Assembly: GCA_023392595.1 (NCBI GenBank)
Contig: JAEVYU010000062.1
Coordinates: 45,596 to 109,595 of the forward strand
Reading direction: 5' to 3'
Source of the DNA: Bacillota bacterium
GTDB lineage: Bacteria; Bacillota; UBA4882; UBA8346
DNA length: 64,000 nt
Part shown: piece after piece, positions 8,420 to 16,712 of the stretch
How positions within the stretch are numbered: position 1 is the stretch's first letter
Layout: each line of letters begins with the position of its first letter
Program-made: the position numbers and the translations under genes
Notes under the pieces: model-generated
What the model was told of the DNA's origin: nothing
What the model saw: the letters and a program-made list of their open reading frames with translations, nothing else
Databases searched by the model: none

Positions 8420-9442
8420 ATGAATACTTTACTGGATGTGAAAAATTTACGGACTTCATTTTATACTTATGCCGGGGAAGTGAAAGCTGTCGATGACGTC
8501 AGTTTTCAGCTCCATAGCGGTGAAGCCCTGGCCGTGGTGGGCGAATCCGGCTGCGGGAAAAGCGTAACCGCTTTGTCGATTATGGGTCTATTGCAAGAAC
8601 CCGGTAAAATTGTGGATGGCCGGATCGATCTGAACGGTCGGGACCTAACCAAGCTATCCCCCAAAGAAATGTGCGCGATCCGGGGCAATGAGATCGGGAT
8701 GATCTTTCAGGACCCGTTGACCTCCTTGAATCCGGTCCTTTCCATTGAACAACAAATGATTGAGAGTTTGATGCTCCATCAGAAGTTATCCAGGAAACAG
8801 GCAATCCTCCGGGGGATTGAACTGCTGAAAATGGTGGGAATCCCCGGGGCTGAAGAGCGATTCTGCCAATATCCCCACCATTTTTCCGGCGGTATGCGCC
8901 AACGGGTGATGATTGCTATGGCGATGGCTTGTGAACCCAAAATTTTAATCGCCGATGAACCCACTACGGCGCTTGATGTAACGATCCAAGCGCAAATCCT
9001 GGAACTCATGAAAGGCTTAAAGGATACCTTAAAAACGGCGATTATTCTTATAACCCATGATTTAGGCGTAGTGGCCGGACTTTGTCAAAGAGTAATCGTG
9101 ATGTATGCCGGAAAAATTGTGGAACGAGGCACCGTGGAAGAACTTTATTATCGGCCCAAGCACCCCTATACCTGGGGATTGCTGGGAGCGGTTCCCCGTT
9201 TGGATATTGAAGAAAATCAGAAAAGAAAACTGACCCCGATTTGGGGCAAACCGCCGGACCTGTTGGTTCCGCCGCCGGGGTGCCGTTTCGCGCCCCGTTG
9301 CAAGTATGCCATGAACATCTGCGAAAAAGAAATCCCGCCGGATTTTGAAGCCGCTTCCGTAACACATCGGGCTGCTTGCTGGCTGCTTGATCCGCGAGCG
9401 GCGAAAGTCGAACATTCCATGGAAAGGAGCGCTTCCCTATGA
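8420..9442 (+). CDS. oppD: Peptide ABC transporter ATPase, OppD/DppD type
   Basis: This cytosolic ATPase of 340 aa has Walker A GESGCGKS (about residues 41-48), Q-loop FQDPLTSLNP, signature FSGGMRQRV (about 155-163), Walker B ILIADEPTTALD and H-loop ITHDLG. The C-terminal oligopeptide/dipeptide domain has PPPGCRFAPRCKYAMNIC; in this family a cluster of such cysteines can hold a 4Fe-4S centre. The reading frame overlaps the next ATPase by ATGA (9439-9442), indicating translational coupling. It energises import together with OppF. Confidence 0.94.
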   Translation: MNTLLDVKNLRTSFYTYAGEVKAVDDVSFQLHSGEALAVVGESGCGKSVTALSIMGLLQEPGKIVDGRIDLNGRDLTKLSPKEMCAIRGNEIGMIFQDPLTSLNPVLSIEQQMIESLMLHQKLSRKQAILRGIELLKMVGIPGAEERFCQYPHHFSGGMRQRVMIAMAMACEPKILIADEPTTALDVTIQAQILELMKGLKDTLKTAIILITHDLGVVAGLCQRVIVMYAGKIVERGTVEELYYRPKHPYTWGLLGAVPRLDIEENQKRKLTPIWGKPPDLLVPPPGCRFAPRCKYAMNICEKEIPPDFEAASVTHRAACWLLDPRAAKVEHSMERSASL

Positions 9443-10440
9443 ATGTTCCCGGGCAAAGTTTTCAGCCTTTACTGGAAGTCAAGCATTTGCAAAAAACCTT
9501 TACCATTTCCAAAGGCCCTTTTACCAGAGGAAAATCAATCCTGAAGGCCGTTGATGATGTCAGCTTCGCGATTCTTAAAGGAGAGACTTTAGGACTGGTT
9601 GGAGAATCCGGCTGCGGCAAGACCACCATCGGGCGGACCTTGATCCGGCTCTATGAAGCCAGTGGAGGAGAAGTAATTTTTGGCGGAAAAAATATTCTGC
9701 AGCTCTCGGATGAAGAAATGCTGCCCTACAGGCGCAGGATGCAGATGATTTTTCAAGACCCGTATTCATCCTTAAATCCCCGGATGACTGTAGCGGAAAT
9801 CATAAAGGAACCGCTTACGATTCACGGAATTGCTTCCGGAAAGGCGGCCCTAAACCGGGTGCATGAGTTGCTGCAACTGGTGGGCCTCAGCAAAGAACAG
9901 GCCTCCCGTTTTCCCCACGAATTTTCCGGAGGACAGCGCCAGCGGATCGGGATTGCCAGGGCGCTGGCTGTAGAACCGGAGTTTATGATTTGCGATGAGC
10001 CTATTTCTGCTCTGGATGTCTCGATCCAGGCCCAGATCATCAACTTGCTTGAAAAATTGCAATCGGAAATGAATCTAACCTATCTGTTTATTGCTCATGA
10101 TATTTCCATGGTCAGGCATACCAGTAAACGGATTGCAGTAATGTACCTGGGGAAATTGGTTGAACTTGCGGGAGCCGGCGAATTGGCTAAAAACCCCTTG
10201 CATCCTTATACCCAGGCCCTATTATCGGCCGTGCCGATAGCGGATCCGCGATTGGAGGCATCCCGGCGCCGCATTGTTCTGGAAGGCGATGTACCCAGTC
10301 CGGTCGATCCTCCGCCCGGTTGCCGTTTCAAAACCCGCTGCCGGATGGCAAGGCCCTGTTGCAGGGAGAGGACCCCTGAATTAAGAGAAGTTGCTCCCGG
10401 GCACCGGGTTGCTTGTTTTGCCGTTGAAACGGGAATTTGA
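9439..10440 (+). CDS. oppF: Peptide ABC transporter ATPase, OppF/DppF type
   Basis: This second ATPase of the importer, 333 aa, has Walker A GESGCGKT, Q-loop FQDPYSSLNP, signature FSGGQRQRIGIARAL, Walker B FMICDEPISALD and H-loop IAHDIS. The C-terminal oligo_HPY segment PPPGCRFKTRCRMARPCC carries four cysteines. An insertion (KGPFTRGKSILKAVDD) near residue 30 is typical of OppF proteins. The start overlaps the OppD stop by four bases; aaagga at 9422-9427 supports it. It closes the operon, followed by a palindromic repeat rather than a classical terminator. Confidence 0.94.
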   Translation: MNVPGQSFQPLLEVKHLQKTFTISKGPFTRGKSILKAVDDVSFAILKGETLGLVGESGCGKTTIGRTLIRLYEASGGEVIFGGKNILQLSDEEMLPYRRRMQMIFQDPYSSLNPRMTVAEIIKEPLTIHGIASGKAALNRVHELLQLVGLSKEQASRFPHEFSGGQRQRIGIARALAVEPEFMICDEPISALDVSIQAQIINLLEKLQSEMNLTYLFIAHDISMVRHTSKRIAVMYLGKLVELAGAGELAKNPLHPYTQALLSAVPIADPRLEASRRRIVLEGDVPSPVDPPPGCRFKTRCRMARPCCRERTPELREVAPGHRVACFAVETGI

Positions 10441-10526
10441 TGATTATATTTCTCAAAGAAAGATGCTGCCAAAAAGAAGTTTAGACACTGTTTTCAATAA
10501 TGGTTGATGGATAGGCCGATTTTATT

Positions 10527-10623
10527 CTCCCGCTGAGGCGCTGAGGCGCAGAGAAAAACGGGATGGGATATTTTTTAAAATCCTATGCCGCGACAAATTT
10601 TGGCGACGACACCTTAGCGGGAG
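10527..10623. repeat. Palindromic interspersed repeat, copy 2
   Basis: The arms ctcccgctgagg (10527-10538) and ccttagcgggag (10612-10623) enclose about 73 bp. The preceding ataatggttgat (10497-10508) and the internal ggcgcagagaaaa are shared with the copy at 6312-6442. It lies just behind the peptide-transport operon. The family is not recognised; it resembles REP- or MITE-like sequences and contains no ORF. Confidence 0.55.
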
Positions 10624-10738
10624 ATATTGTTTTTACTCTTTAAAATTTTATCGAGTGGAAATTTAGAGAGCGGTTGAAAGCCATCTAATTTCTTTTAAGC
10701 CAGTTCCTAAGTGTGTCGGCAAAAACGGCAATCTGCTT

Positions 10739-10945
10739 GTGAACCTGAGGCTGGATGCCAAAGGGGAGATACCATGGGAAAGTATCGGGATTTTGACCAA
10801 AGTAGTGCCGGGATTTGTGGCTGCGGCGGTTCTGGTCTTCCTAAACCGGAATGCCGCAGATTTTAAGGATGACATTTTCATTAGTTTTACAGGTTCCCGG
10901 CTGCCGGACGAAACGGATACCGTGGTGGAGCTGGAATTGTATTGA
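10739..10945 (+). CDS. Doubtful short ORF, possible gene remnant
   Basis: This GTG-started frame of 68 codons has an amphipathic, protein-like composition (GILTKVVPGFVAAAVLVFLN, then DDIFISFTGSRLP). It has no clear ribosome site and no recognised family. It occupies the otherwise empty 10441-10953 gap behind the transporter operon. It may be the decayed 3' end of a longer gene or an accidental open frame; I favour remnant over active gene. Confidence 0.2.
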   Translation: MNLRLDAKGEIPWESIGILTKVVPGFVAAAVLVFLNRNAADFKDDIFISFTGSRLPDETDTVVELELY

Positions 10946-10953
10946 AGCTCATT

Positions 10954-11348
10954 TCATTGATTCATAGGTACATCCGGTATGCTTGCTTCACAATGGCTTG
11001 CGCAATTTTCTTCTTGGTCCTCCGTTGCAATCCCCATATTCTCCAAACCCCAAAAATGCATCATTTTTAAAATCGGCAGTAAAGTCCGGCCTTTATCCGT
11101 TATCCGGTATTCGACTTTGGGCGGTATCTGGCGGTACTCTTCCCTATGAATCAGGTTATCCAATTCCAATTCTTTAAGCTGCTGGCTCAATATTTTATGG
11201 GAAACGTTCGCCAGCTTTTTTTAATTTCTCCATATCGTTTAATGCCGTCCGTGGCGAGGTACCACAGAATGACCGGCTTCCATTTACCACCGATTACCTT
11301 TTGGGTGAATTCAACCGGACAAGAATTTTTGCCTGTGGTTTGAATCAT
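10954..11348 (-). pseudogene. HxlR-family redox-type regulator with a frameshift
   Basis: On the minus strand ATG 11346-11348 follows taggaga and encodes MIQTTGKNSCPVEFTQKVIG..., the N-terminal half of a winged-helix HxlR/YodB-type repressor with its conserved early Cys-Pro. That frame ends after GEIKK. The second half (LANVSHKILSQQLKELE...) continues in another frame to 10954. The break falls in a run of seven T (+ strand 11216-11222). One extra base would restore an intact protein of about 130 aa with normal length and motifs. It is either a real inactivation, a slippage site, or a sequencing or assembly error. It lies divergent to a reductase cluster, the usual place for regulators such as YodB that sense electrophiles through cysteine. 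Confidence 0.75.
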
Positions 11349-11365
11349 TTTAAATTACTCTCCTA

Positions 11366-11412
11366 AGAGTTAACTCATTTAGAGTTAACTCACCAATGAG
11401 TTAGTTAGTTAC
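11366..11412. promoter_or_regulatory. Candidate operators between the HxlR regulator and the reductase cluster
   Basis: Two exact copies of agagttaactca lie at 11366-11377 and 11381-11392, 15 bp apart centre to centre, each with an agttaact palindrome. A partial inverted copy (tgagttagttagttac) follows at about 11397-11412. The position directly upstream of the regulator start and ahead of the divergent cluster suits autoregulation and control of the reductase genes; this is inference. Confidence 0.5.
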
Positions 11413-11539
11413 TTAAAAGTGCATACTATTTTTATCATGAATATTCGATATAATTCAGTATATAAAAGCATTGGGAAATTTGCAATAAGCTATATAACAT
11501 TCAGCTTTAACCCCAATATGCTGAGGAGGATGAGTAGTT

Positions 11540-12688
11540 TTGCAGTATCGCAAATTTGGCAGGCTGGATTGGAAAACATCGGTTCTAGGCTTTGGTTGCA
11601 TGCGTTTGCCGACTATGGATAACAATCCGATGAGCGGCAACATCGATGAGGAAGAAGCCAAGGGAATGATTCGCTATGGGATTGACCAGGGGATCAATTA
11701 CATAGACACCGCTTATCCTTATCACAATGGCCAGAGTGAAGTCATTGTCGGAAAAGTATTACAGGACGGCTATAGGGAAAAGGTAAAACTCGCTACGAAG
11801 TCTCCAACTTGGCTAATCAATCAGGCGTCGGATTTCGATAAGTACCTGAATGAACAGTTAACCAAGTTACAAACGGATCATATTGATTTTTACCTGCTGC
11901 ACGCCCTGGATAAAGAAAGATGGGAACAAATTATCCTGAAGCACAATGTTTTGGAACAAGCCGAAAGGGCGCTCCGCGACGGACGAATTTGTCATCTGGG
12001 CTTTTCTTTTCATGATCAATATCAGTCATTTCCAATGATTCTGGATGGCTATGACCATTGGGATTTTTGTCAAATCCAATATAATTATATGGATACCGCC
12101 AACCAAGCCGGAACCAAGGGACTTCATGATGCTGCCTCCAAAGGGTTGGCGGTGGTTATTATGGAACCCCTGTTGGGCGGAAAATTGGCTAAACCTCCAA
12201 AGCCTATCCGGGACATCTTCGAACAATCCGGCGCCAAGTCATCACCGGCGGATTATGCGTTACAATGGGTTTGGAATCAGCCCGAGGTTACGCTACTTTT
12301 AAGTGGCATGAGTTCCATGGATCAGGTGAAGGAAAACATTGATTCAGCCAATCGTTCGGGAATTCATTCTTTAAGCAGTCAAGAATTGCAGTTCATCGAA
12401 GAGGTGCGGAAAAAGTATCAAGAAAGAACCGCCATTCCCTGCACCGGATGCAGTTATTGTCTGCCGTGTCCTAACGGGGTCAATATTCCACGGGTGTTTA
12501 GCCTTTATAATGAGGGCTTTATCCATGAAGACCTGCAAACGACCCGGGCTGTGTATAGCCGGTTTTTGGACGAAAAAGAACGGGCCGGGGTTTGCGTTCA
12601 ATGCCGGATTTGTGAGGAAAAGTGTCCTCAAAAAATTCTCATTAGTGAATGGATGCCCAAAGCCCATGCAGTATTAGGGGAAGAGTAA
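11540..12688 (+). CDS. Aldo/keto reductase with C-terminal ferredoxin-like domain
   Basis: This protein of 382 aa has an aldo/keto reductase TIM barrel (residues 1-280). It shows the early GFGCMRLP strand, YIDTAYPYHNGQSE with the Asp-Tyr pair of the catalytic tetrad, and LHALD with the His position. The C-terminus has cysteine clusters CTGCSYCLPCPNG (about residues 300-312) and CVQCRICEEKCP (about 353-364), fitting two 4Fe-4S sites. Such fused proteins are common in anaerobes, with unknown physiological substrates. The start is TTG at 11540 with gaggagg at 11523-11529 ten bases upstream. It heads the cluster divergent from the HxlR regulator. Confidence 0.88.
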   Translation: MQYRKFGRLDWKTSVLGFGCMRLPTMDNNPMSGNIDEEEAKGMIRYGIDQGINYIDTAYPYHNGQSEVIVGKVLQDGYREKVKLATKSPTWLINQASDFDKYLNEQLTKLQTDHIDFYLLHALDKERWEQIILKHNVLEQAERALRDGRICHLGFSFHDQYQSFPMILDGYDHWDFCQIQYNYMDTANQAGTKGLHDAASKGLAVVIMEPLLGGKLAKPPKPIRDIFEQSGAKSSPADYALQWVWNQPEVTLLLSGMSSMDQVKENIDSANRSGIHSLSSQELQFIEEVRKKYQERTAIPCTGCSYCLPCPNGVNIPRVFSLYNEGFIHEDLQTTRAVYSRFLDEKERAGVCVQCRICEEKCPQKILISEWMPKAHAVLGEE

Positions 12689-12720
12689 TCTTATAATCAA
12701 TAAACAAAGGGGTGTTGTTG

Positions 12721-12909
12721 ATGCCTGTTATTACAGTCCAGTTGGCTCACCAATCGAAGGAAAAGAAAAAAGAGATTATTGAAAGGCTGACTAAAACCAT
12801 GGTGGAAGTAACCAATGTTCCCGCCCAGGCCTTTACGGTCATTATTGACGAGCATGATCCGGAGAATATCGGGGTAGGTGGAGTACCGTTGTCGGAACGC
12901 CACAAATAA
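12721..12909 (+). CDS. 4-oxalocrotonate tautomerase family protein
   Basis: This protein of 62 aa starts MPVITVQLAH. The ATG at 12721 is chosen because 4-OT enzymes need Pro as residue 2, the catalytic base after Met removal; an upstream ATG at 12712 would abolish this. aaagggg at about 12705-12711 is the ribosome site. The length matches the family, which forms oligomers that tautomerise enol/keto acids. It sits 32 bp behind the reductase and 28 bp before the nitroreductase, so the genes are probably co-transcribed. The substrate is unknown. Confidence 0.88.
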   Translation: MPVITVQLAHQSKEKKKEIIERLTKTMVEVTNVPAQAFTVIIDEHDPENIGVGGVPLSERHK

Positions 12910-12937
12910 AAATTTAGTTTCGAAAGGATGGTTCGCA

Positions 12938-13498
12938 GTGAACGAAACTTTAAAAACGATTTTAAACCGCAGAAGTATCCGGGCTTATCAACCGGAACAG
13001 ATTAAAGAGCCGGAATTACAAGCCATACTGGAAGCAGGGAGGTTTGCCCCCAGCGGGATGAATACCCAACCCTGGCATTTTAGTGTCATCCAGCAAAAGG
13101 AGTTGTTGGAAAAAATTAATGCTACGGTGAAAGAAGGACTTTTAAAATCAGGGAATCCCCAATTTGTGGAACGGGCCAAGAACGAAAATTTCAGTATTTT
13201 TTATCATGCACCCACCCTGATTATTGTTTCCGCTGATCCCAAAGTAGCAACACCCCAGTACGACTCGGCTATCGCCATGGGTTATATGTTCTTGGCTGCT
13301 GCATCTTTGGGAGTGGGTTCTTGCTGGATCAATGCCATCTCAATGACTTTTAATGCAGAATCCGGCAAGGCGATGGCAAACTCTTTGGCGATTCCCGACG
13401 GATATACCATATATAGTGCCGGGGCATTCGGTTACCCGGCCGGAGAAATTCCAGCCCCGCCTCAAAGAAAAGAAGGCACGGTTTCGTTAATTCAATAA
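12938..13498 (+). CDS. Nitroreductase family protein
   Basis: This FMN-dependent oxidoreductase of about 186 aa shows RRSIRAYQPEQIKE at the N-terminus and GRFAPSGMNTQPWHF for FMN binding. MGYMFLAAASLGVGSCWI lies mid-protein and AGAFGYPAGE toward the end. The GTG at 12938 is preferred over upstream in-frame starts because cgaaagga at 12921-12928 precedes it by nine bases. The family reduces nitro groups, quinones or enones with NAD(P)H. Its position between a tautomerase and an alcohol dehydrogenase, under a putative HxlR regulator, suggests electrophile or quinone detoxification. Confidence 0.9.
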   Translation: MNETLKTILNRRSIRAYQPEQIKEPELQAILEAGRFAPSGMNTQPWHFSVIQQKELLEKINATVKEGLLKSGNPQFVERAKNENFSIFYHAPTLIIVSADPKVATPQYDSAIAMGYMFLAAASLGVGSCWINAISMTFNAESGKAMANSLAIPDGYTIYSAGAFGYPAGEIPAPPQRKEGTVSLIQ

Positions 13499-13532
13499 GT
13501 GTTCTGTTGCGTGAAAGGGGAGAAGGAATAGA

Positions 13533-14534
13533 ATGCCATTGATGAAAGCGGTTCAAATCAGTAAACCAGGCGGCGATTTGGAGTTGGTTCAAAGGGAAAT
13601 TCCTGAGCCCAAAGCGAATGAAGTGTTAATTAAAGTTGAGGCTTGTGGAGTATGCCACGGGGATGCCATTGTCAAGGAAGGAACCTTTCCCGGCCTGCAG
13701 TATCCGCGAATTCCCGGCCATGAAGTGATCGGCGTGATTGCGAAACTGGGTTCCGCGGTAGATGAATGGCATCTGGGACAAAGGGTAGGCGTCGGCTGGC
13801 ATGGCGGGCATTGTTTTAAATGCAGCGCTTGCAAAAAAGGTGATTTTTGGGGCTGTCAGGATTCCTTGATTACCGGGATTACCGTTGATGGCGGTTATGC
13901 CGAATACATGATAGCCCGCTCGGAAGTGCTGGTGGAAATACCCCGGGAGTTGGATTCGGTGGAAGGAGCCCCTTTGCTTTGCGCCGGACGGACCACCTTC
14001 GGCGCTTTAAAGAACAGTAATGCCAAAGCCGGCGATTTGGTAGCCATTTTCGGTATCGGCGGCCTGGGCCATCTGGCGATTCAATATGCCGTCAAAATGG
14101 GCTTCCAAACCGTGGCGATTTCCAGAGGCAAGGAGAAAGAGGCTATGGCTCTGAAACTGGGGGCTCACCAATACATGGATGCTTCAGTTACGGACGGGGC
14201 TCAGGCTTTGAAGAAAATGGGCGGAGCCCGGGTGATACTGGCCACAGCCCCCAGCGGCAAGGGTATTTCCGAAATATATGGCGGTCTGGGGCGGGGCGGG
14301 CAAATGATTATCGTTTCCTCACCCAAGGATATGATTGAGATTCAACCGAGATTTGTTCTGGGAGGTGGTTCCCTGAGCGGCTCCACCGGAGGCAGTATCG
14401 AAGAGGCCATTCATTTCAGTGTGCTTTTTAAAGTTATCCCGATGGTGGAGGTATTTCCATTGGAACAGGCGGCGCTGGCTTTTGAAAAAATGATGGAGGC
14501 TAAGGTCCATTTCCGCTCGGTGTTAAAAATGTGA
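13533..14534 (+). CDS. Zinc-dependent alcohol dehydrogenase
   Basis: This medium-chain dehydrogenase of 333 aa has catalytic zinc ligands in CGVCHGD (Cys about residue 38) and GHEVIG (His about 61). The structural zinc site is CFKCSACKKGDFWGC (four cysteines, residues about 92-106), and the NAD(P)-binding motif is GIGGLGHLA near residue 175. The set matches the AdhA/Adh3-like group acting on primary alcohols and aldehydes. agaagga at 13521-13527 precedes the ATG at 13533. It ends the intact part of the redox cluster; a nitroreductase remnant follows. Confidence 0.9.
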   Translation: MPLMKAVQISKPGGDLELVQREIPEPKANEVLIKVEACGVCHGDAIVKEGTFPGLQYPRIPGHEVIGVIAKLGSAVDEWHLGQRVGVGWHGGHCFKCSACKKGDFWGCQDSLITGITVDGGYAEYMIARSEVLVEIPRELDSVEGAPLLCAGRTTFGALKNSNAKAGDLVAIFGIGGLGHLAIQYAVKMGFQTVAISRGKEKEAMALKLGAHQYMDASVTDGAQALKKMGGARVILATAPSGKGISEIYGGLGRGGQMIIVSSPKDMIEIQPRFVLGGGSLSGSTGGSIEEAIHFSVLFKVIPMVEVFPLEQAALAFEKMMEAKVHFRSVLKM

Positions 14535-14556
14535 AATTGCAAGGGAGGTCACAACA

Positions 14557-14662
14557 ATGCAAGAAGTTTCAGGGTTAATTCATGAAAGGTTGTCCGCCAG
14601 AGGTCCATTTGATCCGGATCGTCCCATATAGTAACCGGTATGACAACAAGGGTTTGGCGTAG
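14557..14662 (+). pseudogene. Nitroreductase remnant with internal deletion
   Basis: A strong ribosome site (gggagg at 14543-14548) precedes ATG 14557, which encodes MQEVSGLIHERLSARGPFDP, a typical nitroreductase N-terminus, before a stop at 14629-14631. In the next frame 14621-14662 encodes VPYSNRYDNKGLA and a stop, matching the usual C-terminal tail of the same family. The roughly 150-200 residues expected between them are missing, so a large internal deletion has joined both gene ends. It was probably the last gene of the redox cluster. Confidence 0.5.
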
Positions 14663-14785
14663 GCAGAATCTTACTTGCTCAAGTAAAATTTTTTGATTGA
14701 GAAGGAAAATCGTTTTTGCCATCGGAAATGATTTTAAAGGAATCTTGAAGGAGTTCCCATACCCATCCTCAATGAAGAAAAACTG

Positions 14786-14818
14786 AAACGCTGCGGTTCA
14801 TCAACCGGGCGTTTTTTG
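14786..14818 (+). terminator. Rho-independent terminator
   Basis: The arms aacgctgcggtt and aaccgggcgtt flank a catc loop and are followed by a T run. It separates the redox cluster from the sensor kinase gene. The rest of 14663-14918 shows nothing further. Confidence 0.7.
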
Positions 14819-14918
14819 TTCTCTGGCTATTTTACAGGCTTTCCAAAAGATTTTCGAAAGCCCGATAGGATTTTGCGGCGATTCGCCCAATTATAAATGG
14901 AATAAGCTTAAAAGCGGG

Positions 14919-16712
14919 GTGTCTTCAATTCGCAGTATTCGCACGAAGCTTTTTCTGAGCCTGGCCGCTATCTTTGCGCTGGCGATGGGGCTCATTTCTT
15001 TCGGATGGTATGTGAAATCAACCCAAATCAACATAAAATCCGTTAAAACTTATACTCATGAATTAATCAAGGAAGCCAATGATAACTTTGAATTGACTTT
15101 GAGAGATGTTGATTATTTAAGCACCGTGATTTCATTAAATAAATCCAATGTGGTTGAGGTCCTTTCCACCCGGGCCAATTCATTCAATTACGAGCAATTA
15201 TTAATCGACCGGAAACTCGATGATTTCATTGCCAGCTTATATGGGTATAAATATTATATTTCAAGCATTTTGATTGTGGGGGCTAACGGGAAAAAATATT
15301 CTCAAGGGACAACCCTTTCCGCCGATGAAGTTGTGCATCAGCCCTGGTATCGGTGGCTGTCCACCTCAAGTACCAGCCGTATTTTTATTAAAACCCACTC
15401 CACCCGGAGCGCTAGTAAAGCCGGAGAATTTCCCAATCAAAATGTGATCACTGTTGCCAGAGGTATCTTTGACGATAACAAATTTTTGGGAGTCGTGCTG
15501 ATAGATTTCCGCTATGACATTATCCAAAAGATTTTCAGCACCAAAATACCTCATGAAAGTGCCCTTTTTGTAATCGATCAAAACGGCGATTTTGTGTATC
15601 ATCCGGAAAACCGGTTCTTGGGCCGGAATATCCGAAAAACTTTTTATAACAAGCTTTTGCCCAGGCTTAAAAATCCCGAGGGCAGTTTCAGCACCTGGCT
15701 GGAAGGGAATGAAACCTTCGTGGTCTATTACAAGTCCGATTACACCCATTGGACGACGATTGGAGTCATTTCCCAAGAGAGTATGATGAAAGAATTTGCA
15801 AAGGCTACCAATGAGACTCTTTATATTTCGTTGCTGGCGTTATTTTTGTTGATGGTCGCCGCTAATATTATTGCGCTTACGATTACCCGCAATATTTTCC
15901 GGTTACGGGATGCCATGAAGAATGTCGGTCAGGGGAAATTCGATACCAAAGTGGAAATCCGAACCGGGGATGAAATTGAGGAACTAAGCCGGGGATTTAA
16001 TACCATGGTGGGTGAAATCCAGCAACTGCTGCAAGATGTTAAGGACAATGAGCGTCAGAAACGGCTGGCGGAATTAAAAGCTTATCAGGCTCAGATTAAC
16101 CCCCATTTTCTTTCGAATACCCTCAATACCGTCAGATGGCTCGCGCAAAGTCACAAAGCCGTCAATATCGAATCGTTGGTAACATCACTGATTGAATTAC
16201 TTCAAGTCAGCATGGCTGGAGCCGATTTCATCACTCTCGGACAGGAATTGGAGTATTTGAAAGATTATCTGAATATTCAGGAATACCGGTATTGTGATAA
16301 ATTCAGGGTTCAATACGAAATCGAACCCCTTATTTTGGAGATGTTGACTCCGAAGTTTATTTTGCAACCAATCGTCGAAAATGCTTTGATACATGGAATT
16401 GATCCTTTGGAACATCAAGGCCTGATTGCCATTAAAGGTTATCAGGACGGTCGGAATATAATAATTACGGTGCGGGATAATGGAGTCGGCATTTCTCAAG
16501 AAAAGCTGGCAAGCATTTTCCGGCAGGATCAAAATAAGGATAGACAGCGTTTCAGTAGCATCGGAATTTATAATGTCAATGAACGGTTGAAGATGTATTT
16601 CGGGGAGGATTATGGGCTGAAAATTGAAAGTATCCCGGGAGTTTTTACCACGGTTACCATTACATTGCCGGTTAGGGAAAGCGCTCGTGAAGGATGTGAT
16701 GCTGGTGTATAA
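14919..16712 (+). CDS. YesM-type sensor histidine kinase
   Basis: This membrane kinase of 597 aa has TM1 at residues about 10-30, an extracellular Cache-like sensor to about 300, TM2 at about 300-325 and a HAMP segment containing RTGDEIEELSRGFNTM. The His_kinase domain has QINPHFLSNTLN (phosphorylated His near residue 396), and the ATPase domain has NALIHG and DNGVGIS. The last Tyr of the usual NPHFLYNTL motif is Ser here. The start is GTG 14919. The downstream response-regulator gene overlaps its end by 14 bp. YesM/YesN pairs usually control adjacent carbohydrate ABC importers, which fits the genes at 18454-23853. Confidence 0.92.
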   Translation: MSSIRSIRTKLFLSLAAIFALAMGLISFGWYVKSTQINIKSVKTYTHELIKEANDNFELTLRDVDYLSTVISLNKSNVVEVLSTRANSFNYEQLLIDRKLDDFIASLYGYKYYISSILIVGANGKKYSQGTTLSADEVVHQPWYRWLSTSSTSRIFIKTHSTRSASKAGEFPNQNVITVARGIFDDNKFLGVVLIDFRYDIIQKIFSTKIPHESALFVIDQNGDFVYHPENRFLGRNIRKTFYNKLLPRLKNPEGSFSTWLEGNETFVVYYKSDYTHWTTIGVISQESMMKEFAKATNETLYISLLALFLLMVAANIIALTITRNIFRLRDAMKNVGQGKFDTKVEIRTGDEIEELSRGFNTMVGEIQQLLQDVKDNERQKRLAELKAYQAQINPHFLSNTLNTVRWLAQSHKAVNIESLVTSLIELLQVSMAGADFITLGQELEYLKDYLNIQEYRYCDKFRVQYEIEPLILEMLTPKFILQPIVENALIHGIDPLEHQGLIAIKGYQDGRNIIITVRDNGVGISQEKLASIFRQDQNKDRQRFSSIGIYNVNERLKMYFGEDYGLKIESIPGVFTTVTITLPVRESAREGCDAGV

